Shown here one piece after another: positions 35,528 to 46,273 of a stretch of 64,000 nucleotides of DNA; position 1 is the stretch's first letter, and each line of letters starts with the position of its first letter. The position numbers were made by a program, and so were the translations under genes. Origin of the DNA: Atherix ibis. Taxonomy: Eukaryota > Arthropoda > Insecta > Diptera > Athericidae. The DNA lies in the NCBI GenBank assembly GCA_958298945.1, contig OY282606.1:89473696-89537695 (forward strand), read 5' to 3'. A model generated the notes under the pieces. It did no database searches. It was not told the DNA's origin and worked only from the letters and a program-made list of their open reading frames with translations.

Positions 35528-37880
35528 TAATATTATAAACAGTTAATACCAATAAAAATATATTGCTTATTCGATTACCTTTTAAGTTTACATTTAAAAA
35601 AAACAGAACCAGTTAAATTATTTTTACAATTTAATTTAATTTTTGGTTTTTTATGCGTTATATTAGCAAAAAAAAAACGCAAATTTTCTTCACAATAAAA
35701 ATCATAAGGAATTTAAAAAAAAGAAAAGTAAATTTTTGTGGTTACATTATTGAAAGTATGCATAGGTACTTGCCTTTAACTTGTCACTAGTTTATAGTTT
35801 TTAGTAATTTAAGTTACCACTAGTTAATAGTTTTTACTTGAAAATATTTTGCGAATTAAATTTTTATTCTGTTTTATAAAACACATTTTTTAATTGTATT
35901 TTGCGACAAAAGTAGCTCCAAACATTAAGTTCATATCTTAAACTTATCCTATTTCTATATGTTGAATTTCTTTTTAATGTGAATTGTGTTATGATTAATT
36001 TAAAGATTAAAAAAATATTGAGAACAATATAATAATTTATTATCAAAATTCACATAAGAACAAAAAAAATCATTAATATCCCTCAAATAATGACAAACTG
36101 GGGCAAATTTTACATTTGTATGCATGTTCAATAAAATCGGTTTGCATTAAATAATTATTTTAGTGCATACAATTCTGTTTCTCTCTTAAATCCAAAATTC
36201 TTCGAGGAGATAGAAAATGGAACAAATTTACCCATTTTCAATGAAGAAATTTTGGAGAAAAAAAAAATATAATCTCGAAAAGAATAAAAAAAAAGAGAAG
36301 AAAATTTGACAAATTTCCTATAGAAGCAGAAGCAGACGGAACGTGGACGTGGAAGTCAGCAACAAGCATAAACGAGCAAATCCTCCACCATCATCACAGC
36401 TATGAAAGACGCAGTATTCTGTGCCTGATGGTTCGAACGGCATTCACACTATTGTCCTCAGCACCTCACATTCTATCCCAAGTTTAGCCAATTTTTGAAA
36501 GGAATGTCTAGGAGCTACCCAATACAATCAGAGGGTAATAAATCCGTCAAGTTAACGGCATTGTTATGCAAATCGCAGCGAAAATCCTTTTACTAATTTT
36601 TCCTCCGAAAGAGAACAATTTTTTTTTCGCTTTTGCTTTTGCAATCATGTCATACTGTCCGCTGATTTTACTCTATACTGTGCACCGGTGGAGGCATCAT
36701 CCCCATTTACGCTCCTACTGTATTTAAATACAGGCTCATAGCCGCTTCATATTCCAATATATTGTATATGAGGCAGACTGAGTGTTCTTTTCGAAAACTT
36801 GACTGCACTGGTTCTACTTTACCCTACCTCACTCTCGTCCCACTCAATTAAATTATACTACAATGCTTTCTCTTGAGCATCACTTCGAAATATGTACAAG
36901 AGATGAATTCACGTTTTTTGCATAAAATTCCTCTCGGTTATGATCGTTGTTCTACGTATTAAATCTTTCGAAAGAAATGCTGACTAGACTGATTATCGTA
37001 GTTTTTCTTCTCTTTAACCGACCGGTTGCTAAACAGGATTTATTTCTAACCACACTCCCATTCCTGTATTTTTTTATATAACCGTCATCATACCATACAA
37101 TAAGGTGTTGTCCGAAAAAGAAAAAACCTGGAATACTTCTTTTTGCCTCCTCGGACAGTTGTTGTCTGTTCGGTTTTATTGCCACAAGACGATATTTATA
37201 CTAATTTTTCTCGGAATTTTTCTCCTCTATTTTTATACATTTATGCTTTTCTATAGATTTTTTTCTACCATATTTTCATAATTCCCCCAAAAGAAAATTA
37301 ATTCCTTCAATTTAACGCCATGTTGGTTAAATTGAATTTTCTGGAAAAAAAAAGAAAATCTTTCAACTGTTTCAACATTTATGATTTCTTTTTGCCTTAT
37401 TTACATTTATAATTTTTTTTTAATATTCTTAAAATAAAATTTAATTTTATTATATAATTAATTTAATTTAAAAATATATAATTAATATATTTTTTTAATA
37501 AAATTAAAATAAAGAATTAATTAAAAAAGTTTTGTTTAAGTATGTGTATACTAAATTATTTGATTTTTTTTTGCAAGTTATAAAAGAAAATATAATCTAA
37601 TTAATATATTAATTACCAAGTTATTCTAATTAATAGTTGAGATTGCTCCTGTTCCATTTTGCAATCCGACTTTGCTTGCATAAAAGTTCATTTTTTGTTT
37701 AATTTTCAATTTCCCATCGACAAGAACTGGACTTTCTTCTACATGACAGTCATAATGACATTGTTCTATTAACTGAGACGCACTTCATATCTAGGTCATA
37801 TCTTACGATAGGAGACTATAATATCAGCCCGAAATGGTGGAACAGCTATCCTTATAAGAAAATCCAATCTTAAAGACTCT
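35528..37880. other. AT-rich non-coding stretch, no gene recognised
   Basis: No supportable gene. An imperfect tandem repeat containing CACTAGTTxATAGTTTTTA occurs at about 35786-35836. A patch of higher complexity at 36320-36484 holds an open + strand frame of about 55 codons ending at TAG (36482-36484), including HHHHSYERRS. I do not recognise it. Confidence 0.5.
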
Positions 37881-37884
37881 TCAT

Positions 37885-39790
37885 TCTAGGCTCATAATGA
37901 ATGGCAAATTAGATTGGAACATATTTAGAAATAAAAAAGACTTAAAACGAACGTTAAAAACAGCAAACAACATTAATGATGCTGTAAATGACCTCACTAT
38001 ATATATACAACATACAGAAAAAATGGGTCACATCTTTTATAATAAGGCACAAAATTTGCCAACAAAAATACGTACATTAATTAATGAAAAAAAAAAATGA
38101 AAAATGCAGTGGCAACGCTTACGAATGCCTAGCTACAAACAGAAACTTAACCGACTACAAAGTTAACTAAAAATGGAAATTCGAAAGCACTATAATGAAC
38201 GACATGAAACCTATACAAAATCGCTTAGTGACAATATTTCTTTATGGGAAGCCACTAGACGAATACTCCCGTACAAAAGAACATCACACCCACTAAAACA
38301 AAATGACGGTAACTGGGCAAAAACACATAAAGAAAGAGCTGAAATATTTCCTAAATATTTGGAAAATACTTTTGCTCCACATGATGATATACGAGTAGAA
38401 GACAAATCGCATACTAACAAAATCATCGAAGAATTAATGTTCCTACTCTCTATGAGTCTTCCACCCAAAAATTTTAAGACCTCGGAATATAAATCTACTA
38501 TTTTGCTCCCTCCCAATAAAAAAGCTCCTAATAATGATCTAGTAACAGCTTTTATCCTGAAGCAAATTTTCCGAAAAGCTTTAGTATTAATTACAAACAT
38601 TTTGAATAGTAACATATCCTGCGCATAACCTACAATATTTTCCCTTACTCTGGAAATTTTCTATCATTAAAAAGATTCCTAAGCCAAATAAACCCCTTTA
38701 ATTCTCCTTCCTCCTATAGATCTATCAGCCTCTTACCAATTCTTGGTAAGATATTTGAAAAACTCCTATTAAAACAACTCTACCCAGTCCTAGTTAATGG
38801 AAAAACTATTCCTGATCACCAATTTGACTTCCATTGTTGATTATATTGCATCATCTCTGGAGAGGAAAAGTATTGCCCAGAAGTATTTTAAGATATCTCG
38901 CAACCTTTTGATCGTGTGTGGCATCCTGGACTCCTCTGGAAACTCAAGAGCTTTCTTCCTTCAACATACTACCTTACCATAAATTCAGATCTCTCCCAAC
39001 GACATTTCCAAGTTACAATTAACTCAGAATCCTCGGAAATATATCCTATTCTAGATGGAGTCCCACACGGCAATATCATTGGTCCCAGTTTATATAATAT
39101 TTTTATCCCAGCTGATGTTAATACTATCATTGCTACTTATGCAGATGATACGGCCATACTTGCTACCCATAAAAATCCTGACATAGCTTCCAACAATTTA
39201 CAATCCCATATCCATAATCTTTAATCCTGATTTAAGAGATGGAGAGTGAGAGAAAATGAACAGAAAAGTACTCACATTACTTTCACTATTTGTCAAGGAA
39301 AACCTACCCCTTTACAACTTAATAGCAACATGATTCCACAATATAATAAAGTATGTTATTTGAGACTTTACCTGGACAAGAGATTAACGTAGAACCCATA
39401 TACTAGATTAAAAGAACTTGAAGCCACTAGACGTTACCTACAACTTCTTAAAACTAACAATAAAAAGTAAACTTTTAATATACAAAAAAATTATAAAACC
39501 TATTTGGACTTATGGAATTGAACTTTGTGGTTCAATGAAACGTTCCATTTCCTATCGCGTGCAGGCCCCTACAATCGAAAATCCTCTGACAAATTGTTGA
39601 TGCCCCCTTTTATGTTCGTAACAACATAATACATCGTGATCGAAATCCTCTGAAAAATTGTTGATGCCCCATTTTATGTTCCCTTTGTTCAAAACCTGTG
39701 CATTTCTTGCTATCGAAAATTTGACTCCTTTTTATCTAGCTGATCCTCATAGGCTTATCTCTGAGTTGAACAACATTAAATACAAAATTA
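37885..39790 (+). mobile_element. Decayed jockey-like non-LTR retrotransposon (copy B)
   Basis: The sequence parallels the better copy at 49650-52112 but is shorter at the 5' end and much more degenerate. It starts at the equivalent of the VNGKIDWDIFR region (here MNGKLDWNIFRNKKD at 37897) and runs through the reverse transcriptase. It lacks the endonuclease, ORF1 and a recognisable A-tail. The end near 39790 is approximate. Many stops and frameshifts indicate an old insertion. Confidence 0.85.
37897..39600 (+). pseudogene. Non-LTR reverse transcriptase pseudogene
   Basis: Fragments in several frames cover the region between endonuclease and reverse transcriptase and the polymerase itself, which would copy element RNA at a nicked target. 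Visible blocks are SLWEATRRILPYKRTSHPLK (38173-38628), followed by KKAPNNDLVTAFILK in the fingers (KKAPGYDLIT in copy A). Next come SYRSISLLPILGK in a shifted frame near 38715, the catalytic YADDTAILAT at 39138-39167, and the C-terminal KPIWTYGIELCGSMK (39500-39540). Both catalytic aspartates of YADD survive despite the broken frame. A ~75-bp local duplication (AATCCTCTGAxAAATTGTTG twice) lies at about 39575-39690. Confidence 0.87.
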
Positions 39791-39795
39791 ATAAC

Positions 39796-40070
39796 AATTA
39801 AGATTAAAAATATTAATCCAAAAATGATAACTTTTAGTTAAATAGAATAAAAAAATATCCTAAAAATGCATACTTTAAAATTTACTTCATTGGACAATAT
39901 TAACTTTGATCAGTCTAGATCTGAGTGTCTTCTGATATTGAAATTTTCAACTAAAATGAAAATGACCCCTTAAAAAAATAAGACATATTTTGAATTGTAT
40001 CATTTAAATTTTCAGTATTATTTACTCTACTACAGTAAGGTTAAAATTCAATACAAAAAGCCCAAGCATA
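39796..40070. other. Short AT-rich spacer
   Basis: Spacer between the non-LTR remnant and the mariner cluster. Nothing recognisable is seen. Confidence 0.6.
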
Positions 40071-40393
40071 CCAGGTGTATAAGCTTAAACCCGCTGTTTT
40101 TTAGTAAAAAAAAAACACATGTTTTTTTCATAGATAGCAAAAACAAATTTATTCAAAGTACTTGCCCTCGCTAGCTACACATTTTTTCCATCCCTCGCGC
40201 AATTTGTGGATACCACGCCAAAAAAATTCCTTCTCTGTCGAGGCAAGCCACTCATCAAGCCATTTTGGGACGTTTTCGTAAGAATCGAAGTGCTGCTCAG
40301 CGACCGCGTGGCCCATCGACGAAATAGGTGGTAGTCGGAAGGGACCAGGTCTGGTGAATAAGCGGGGTGGGGTAGCACCTTCAGAACAAAATT
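40071..40393 (-). mobile_element. 3' end fragment of a mariner (subfamily 6, copy A)
   Basis: The terminus CCAGGTGTATAAGCTTAAAC starts at 40071 with TA outside (40069-40070) and is nearly identical to the inverted right TIR of the neighbouring copy ending at 41773. Inside, minus-strand sequence encodes the C-terminus of a transposase: LPHPAYSPDLVPSDYHLF with the third catalytic Asp, then after a frameshift GHAVAEQHF, EFFWRGIHKL and WKKCVASEGKYF. The fragment stops abruptly at about 40393, where an unrelated transposase remnant begins. Confidence 0.88.
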
Positions 40394-40625
40394 TTTAGCA
40401 GACAGTCACTTTTCCCCGATACAATGGCTGTTTCACAATCACTTGTGGATTTTCAGCGCCTCGTACGTGACAGTTTTGCCTATTGACGTATCTACCAACC
40501 AATTAATAAGCACCAGAGCTGAAACAAACCTGGCTACGGTAGAATCACCACTTTTATAAAGAGTTTTTTTTAATTTCATTGCATTGTTCGGAGGTTAAAC
40601 GATCCATAATATGAAATGACAAAAC
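40394..40625 (-). pseudogene. DUF4817-class IS630/Tc1-type transposase, internally deleted
   Basis: Read leftwards from about 40606, the sequence starts MDRLTSEQCNEIKKNSL, matching the M-x-R-x-T-x-E-Q opening of DUF4817-type insect transposases. It has a stop within ten residues after that and a deletion, then continues GRYVNRQNCHVRGAENPQVI and VKQPLYRGKVTV. In complete relatives this follows the first catalytic block (SDEAHF) and reads GYVNKQNCRIWG with ENP after it. The third catalytic block is absent. The remnant sits precisely between two mariner fragments of one subfamily, which suggests a nested or successive insertion. Family assignment is from recalled motifs. Confidence 0.6.
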
Positions 40626-40699
40626 TTTAACTAAACAAATGACATATATTTGACAGATGTCAAGTGACAGCACTGTATTTTCCAAACTATACCAGGTGT

Positions 40700-41602
40700 G
40701 TAAGCATTTTCATAGAAAGTAAACAGGTAGAAGTCGGAAGGGATCAGGTCTGGTGAATAAGCGGGGTGGGGTAGCACCTCCAAGTTGAGTGTCTCCAAGT
40801 AGTTTCGGACCATTTTTGACGTGTGCGAAGGTGCGTTGTCGTGGAGGAAAATCAGCTTGTCATGCCTTTGTTGATTATCCGTCGTTTTTTCACGTAGAGC
40901 ACTGCAATGTGATCAGTTGTTGGTGGTAGCGGTGCGCATTGAAAGTTTCACCAGTTTTCAACATCTCATAGTAGACGATACCCTACTGATCCCACCAAAC
41001 GCACAGCATCGTCTTCCGTCCGATGCGATTTGGTCTTGGGGAAGATGTTGATGGTTGGCCGAGATGTTGATGGTTGCGTTTAGGATTCTCGAATAATATC
41101 CACTTCTCATCGCTTGTTACAATCCGATGCAAGAACGACTTTCTTCTTTGTCTGGCGATCAATATTTCGCATGTGTTTTGGCGTCTCTCCATCTGTCTAT
41201 CATCCAATTCATGCGGCATCCATTTTTCAATCTTTCCAATCTTCCTCATGGCACACAGACACATGAAAATGGCTGGTTGAGTAACACCCTCGTCTTCCAA
41301 TCTTTTCAATCTTCCTCATGGCACACAGACGCATGGAAATGGCTGGTTGGGTATCGTCTTCGTCCAAAAGAACCTGCAATTGATGGTCCTTAACCTTCCT
41401 AGGCCGACTTTCAGACTTCTTGTTCCATAACTTAAAATTGCCATCTTTGAACCGACGAAACCAATCTCGGCACGTTGTTTTCAATAAAGCATTGTCACCA
41501 TAGGCCTCCATAAGCATTCGATGCAATTCGGCAGCCGATTTATTCAAATTGAAACAGAAAAGCTTCCCTCAAATGCTCTTTTTCTGGCACAAAACTAGAC
41601 AT
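40700..41602 (-). pseudogene. Mariner transposase with tandem duplication and C-terminal loss
   Basis: The start is MSSFVPEKEHLREAF at 41602, inferred from the family. A frameshift follows and the main frame continues NKSAAELHRMLMEAYGDNAL, CRDWFRRFKDGNF and the DEDDTQPA region. A 70-bp tandem duplication (41231-41370) then repeats TQPA-MRLCAMRKI out of frame. The frame continues KWMPHELDDRQMERRQNTCE, first Asp in TSDEKWILFENPKR, and CVWWDQ. After another break, IFLHDNAPSHTSKMVRNYLE carries the second Asp and HPAYSPDLIPSDFYLF the third. I count 34 residues between them, so the DD34D core is preserved although frames are broken. The C-terminus after YLF is replaced by unrelated residues leading to the TIR. 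Confidence 0.88.
41231..41370. repeat. 70-bp tandem duplication inside a mariner
   Basis: CTTCCTCATGGCACACAGAC occurs at 41241 and again at 41311, exactly 70 bp apart, with flanking bases also shared at a few mismatches. Because 70 is not a multiple of three, the duplication itself breaks the transposase frame. Confidence 0.88.
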
Positions 41603-41773
41603 GATTACCAAAGGAAAAATGTATGTTGTTGTACGAAATTGTTGAAAATGTGCACTGATTAATATTGACAGATGTCAAACTCATAAAAAAAAAGTATGGC
41701 GTGCACATGGTAGCTTAATACGCTCACTCACGCAATCTATGACCAAACAGCGGATTTAAGCTTATACACCTGG

Positions 41774-44469
41774 TACACCAGTGGAATTTTTAAAGCATAT
41801 AAATCCTCAAAATATACTGGTATATACTTGTAGAATCAGAGTCAGCCACAAGCCTCAAAATGCCTTTAAATATGGTATATATTGTGTATAGTTCAGACTT
41901 ACCGTGATGGATCTTATTATTATAGAATATTGTATTATTGATGGTGTGTCCAAAATAACCGCTTATCAGGGATTTAGCATCTCATAACCAATTCTGTGGG
42001 GGACTTTTATGCAGAGAATAATGTTTTTTGCTACTCTGCTACATCCTAGATTTATATTTTCCACACCTTTATTATGTCTGTTACTCATTCCCTCTCCTCA
42101 TAACTCGTTACAATCATCAAATTTCACGAATACATGTACCACAATCATTCATTTTCCAAATTTTGTGCACTTTTACCATTGAAACCGCAAAGAAATAGTA
42201 CCAATGAAACCGCATATTTACCCACACCACTACAGCCAACGAAATTGCAATTCATTTCGTTATGCACCAGTATATGGTATGCTTAGTCATTCCCAGTGAC
42301 CAATACCCATCGCAAAATATACCATATTCAGACTGTGTTGTTTTCAAAGCAAAACAGATAAGTTACCAAAATTCATGTCTGTTATTGAGGATTTGCAAAG
42401 AGGAAGCATTTCCATTAAGAATTTTGTTCATTTCAACTGAATACCATTCCGTACTGTTCGAATTGCAATGTGACTTGTGCTCTTCAAGTCAAAAGTAAAT
42501 ATTTGTTATAGTCTAGCTACGAAAATATGACTATATATGCTATACTTCCGGTTTTTGGCCTTATTAATTCCGAATTCTACCAGAATACAATTACCCTAAA
42601 TGCAAAACTATCAACCAGAGCCTCCCGCGTATTCGGTTGCCATTTTCAACGCCCAAAGTTTCACGATTTCTGCATCAGATTTACATACAAATACCTTTTA
42701 TATGATATATTGTTCTTAAATGACCGACAAGTACAGAAATATTCCATTCCATATTAGAGATATGTTCTTTAGTCTGTATTTTCCTATTTTCGCAATTGGG
42801 GAGCAGTGGGTACATCGTATACTCACATGTCCAGAAAAGTATTCATATTTATTAATAATAACATAAGACCGGGGAAAAGAACATTACATGTGCTTTTAGC
42901 ATATTAGAACTTAATATAACTAACAGACGATTGGTATAAAAATATTTATGTGCCCGTGATTATATACCAAAGCCAATCATCCAACACGGCTTGAACAAGC
43001 AAACAAAAATTCATAAAATCCAACTTGATTTTTCCAACAAGTCGTATTATTTGATATTTTTACAAAATACCACAAATTCTTGAGCCTACACATATGTCCA
43101 TACAGATTTATGCAATTCGATATAACCAATCGGATCAGGTAAAACTGTGTTCAACAAAATCAAACTACCCCTAAAAGTAACTTTTACCATTCAAAACTTT
43201 TCGAATAATTTATGATTTTTTTCAATTATTCATTTCTGATTTACCATTTTCATCTCATTTTGTCGATTTATAGACGACCCAAAAAGTTATTTTTTAAATA
43301 TTTTTCATAGGCGGTTTTCCCATTCAGATTATGACATTTGGGACAATAATGACGTACATTGATATTTATATAAAATTCGACAAAATATGTTAAATGTACA
43401 CCAACATAAATGATTGATTATTTGGCTTTTTATATAACCTATTTACAGAGTAATTATTTAAAAAATTCCCAAACCAAAAATATATCTCATATTCTATTTA
43501 AGTTTGAATCATCAATTTTATCAGCTTCGTAAATTTTTAATTTAACAATTTCATTTAATGTTACCACGAATGTCAGGATTTACTATTTTTAAATTTCTAT
43601 GATAGGTGAATGCAATTAAATTAAGTTTTTGATAAAATTTTTACTCCTATTAAATTATTTTTATCGCCAGAAAAAAACTTTCTGATTTAAGAAAATATAA
43701 AAATTAAATGAACTAGGAAATTCTAAAAATAATATATAGTTTTATCTACTATGGAAGTTATTATAAATGTTAGCTCAAAACAGTTTTTTTTAGTTTACAT
43801 TCAATGTGATTTACATTATAGTTTATGAAAAGTCATTTGGAAAAGCTGGAATATTGCAAAAATTCATCCTACATTCTACCCACGTTGGCTCATTAAGATA
43901 AATGAAAGGAGATATTGCTTAGAATATTTAAAACAATTTTTTTAGCACTGAGCAAAGATTTGTTTTTAATGAAAAAATAACCTTTAATTTTATAAGGAAA
44001 ATTTTGTTTGGGTAAGAAGACCTTGAAGGTTATGTATTATCTCAAAATTCTATCATTATTCTACTTCTAATTTTGTGAATTAATTAAGAAATTTTAAAAA
44101 AAATGGTCAAATGGAAATGGATATTCACTGATGATTATCTTTATAAACGGAGCCAAAATATTTTATATTTTGGATATTTTTGAATCAAAATAAAATTCTT
44201 AAGAATTAATTTTTCTAGTTTATTTTATTCGCATTATGGAAGTAATTTTTATAGTTTCTGGTAGTATTTGAGTCCATTACATTTTTTCACTTTTATCCCA
44301 ATCAAAACAACTTCATATATGCAGAATGCGCAACCCCCATTATGTTTCATAAAAAAAACATTCAAGACTGGTCTGATACTTTCTCTCCTGCTAACCTACG
44401 AACGAAAACTGGGCGCCTTTCGTTTCCAAATGTTTGCCTATACACGTAGTAGGCGCTTCTTTTAATATA
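41774..44469. other. Non-coding stretch, no gene recognised
   Basis: The first kilobase (42.0-42.8 kb) is less AT-rich and has two + strand frames of 76-78 codons, but I find no motif in them. The rest is AT-rich low-complexity sequence. Confidence 0.5.
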
Positions 44470-45383
44470 CGAGGTCTGTTCAAAAAGTATCGCAAATTTT
44501 GAATTTTCGTGGGTTACTTATATTTGATTTTGAATTTTTTTTGTGGCGTTATATTGGTACTCATGTCATTTACTTATGGCGACAAGTTCGGCCATTTTGA
44601 ATGTTTAGTTAATTTTTGACAGCTTCTTTGCTTGCATGTGTTTTGACTCGTCTTCGATTTTTGCTCAATGTCGACCAAAAACAGCATCCCATTAACATTG
44701 CTAAGGAACTGTTGGACTCTGTCCGCGACGACCCAAATATGCTCCAAAGGGTCATAACTGGTGACGAATCATGGGTTTATGGTTATGACGTGGAAACCAA
44801 AGCTCAATCATCCCAATGGAAGCTGTCGCACGAGCCAAGACCGAAAAAAGCGCTCAAAGTTCGGTTTAATATGAAGGTTTTGCTTACAGTTTTCTTTGGT
44901 TGCCAGTACATGGTGCATCATGAGTTTTTGCCACAGGGTGGAACGGTCAATAAGGAATATTATCTGCAAGTTATGCGCAAGTTGCTCAAAGAAATCCGCC
45001 AGAAACGCCTGGATTTGTGGAAGAACAAAAATTGGCTTATGCCATTTTTGGGCAAAAATAAAACACTAATAATGCCACAGCCACCGTATTCCCGACATCT
45101 GCCCCCCCCCTCTGTGACTTTTTCTTGTTCCCGAAAATAAAGAACCCCATGAAAGGATGAAGCTACGCTACGATTGAGAAGATAACGACGGAATCGAAGG
45201 AGGAGCTGAACAAGATCACAAAAAATGATTTTTTGAAGTGCTTCGAGGATTGGAGAAAATGTTGGCACAAGTGTATAATATCTGGTGGGGATTTCTTTGA
45301 AGGCGACAAAATTGATATTCACGTATAAAAAAAAAATATTTGAAAAAAACACAAAATTCGCGATACTTTTTGAACAGACCTCG
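44470..45383 (+). mobile_element. Family R mariner, double-deletion derivative
   Basis: The left TIR CGAGGTCTGTTCAAAAAGTA starts at 44470 and the right TIR ends TTTTTGAACAGACCTCG at 45383. TA flanks both ends (44468-44469 and 45384-45385). The 914-bp copy carries the shared N-terminal deletion junction at about 44652-44690 and the shared second-Asp deletion at about 45027-45058. The right end lies within 10 bp of the start of a long CAACAG-type repeat. Confidence 0.94.
44616..45300 (+). pseudogene. Family R transposase lacking the DNA-binding domain and Asp 2
   Basis: An uninterrupted 174-codon frame (44616-45140) makes this the most open family R copy. It starts in former leader sequence (MTASLLACVLTRLRFLLN) fused to VDQKQHPINIAKELLDSV. 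It continues with the first catalytic Asp in ITGDESWVYGYDVETKAQSS, HEPRPKKALKV, FLPQGGTVNKEYYLQVM and LWKNKNWLMPFLGKNK. The helix-turn-helix N-terminus is missing, and the HHDNAPAHTS block with the second Asp is replaced by the deletion junction. The frame is lost at a C-run (45104-45112). Beyond it, in another frame, FFLFPKIKNPMKG and EELNKITKNDF remain. An expressed product could at most be a non-catalytic fragment. Confidence 0.88.
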
Positions 45384-45390
45384 TATAGTG

Positions 45391-45774
45391 AGTAGCAACG
45401 GCAACCGCAACAGCAGCAGCAACAGCAAAATCATCAACAAAAGTAACAGTAACAACAATACCAACAACAACAGCAGCATCAACAGAAATAGCAACAGCAA
45501 TACTAACAGCAATAGCAAGATATACAGCAACAGCAACAGTAACAGCAACATCAATAGTAACAGTAACTGCAACAGCAAGTGGCAAAAGCAACAGTAATAG
45601 AAACAGAGTAAGCAACAGCAAAAGTGTCAACAAAAGCAATAGCAACGGCAATAGCAACACCAACAACAATAGCAGCAGTAACTGTAACAATACAACAGCA
45701 ACAAAACCAACAACAAAATCAATAGCAACAACAACAGCAGTAGCAAAAGTAACAACACAAGCTATAGCAGCAGT

Positions 45775-45826
<52 letters not shown>

Positions 45827-46273
45827 ATAACTGTAACAACAACAACAAAAGCAGCAGGAAAGGAAATAGCACCGGCAACAGCAACAGCAACAGCAATAGC
45901 AACAGCAACATCCACAGCAACAGCAACAGCAATAGAAATAGCAACAGCAACAGTAAGAACAACAGCAACAGCAGCGGGCAACCGCAACATCCACAGCAAC
46001 AACAACAGCAATAGAAATAGCAACAGCAACAGTAAGAGCAACAGCAACATCCACAGCAACAGCAACAGCAATAGAAATAGCAACAGCAACAGTAAGAACA
46101 ACAGCAACAGCAGCGGGCAACCGTAACATCCACAGCAACAACAACAGCAATAGAAATAGCAACAGCAACAGTAAGAGCAACAGCAACAGCAACTGCAACG
46201 TCTACAGCAACAGCAACAGCAACAGCAAGAGCAACATCCACAGCAACATCCACAGCAACAGCAACAGCAACGG
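45391..46273. repeat. Imperfect CAACAG (opa-like) array, about 880 bp
   Basis: The + strand is built almost wholly from CAACAG with AAT, ATC and AGT variants. Long open frames arise on both strands because the repeat lacks stops in several frames: poly-Asn/Ser on +, poly-Leu, Val/Ala or Cys on -. I treat these as compositional. The poly-Gln frame is broken regularly by TAG and TAA (in CAATAG and CAGTAA variants), which argues against a polyglutamine exon. There is higher-order structure. GCAGCGGGCAACCG occurs at 45971 and 46110, and the intervening ~139-bp unit is repeated nearly exactly. Confidence 0.92.

Larger units (their letters stand above)
40692..41773 (-). mobile_element. Mariner (subfamily 6, copy B) with TIRs and TA flanks
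   Basis: The left end CCAGGTGTGTAAGC starts at 40692 and the right end GCTTATACACCTGG finishes at 41773. TA lies outside both (40690-40691 and 41774-41775). Only about the outer 14 bp match well, because the left end has diverged further in. The 1,082-bp copy has lost roughly the last 60 codons of the transposase, and the left TIR follows directly after the third catalytic block. Confidence 0.88.

Noticed and set aside
36302..36484. Open + strand frame of about 55-60 codons including HHHHSYERRS in a patch of higher complexity.
   Set aside because: No start codon in good context, no family match and no visible splice partners.
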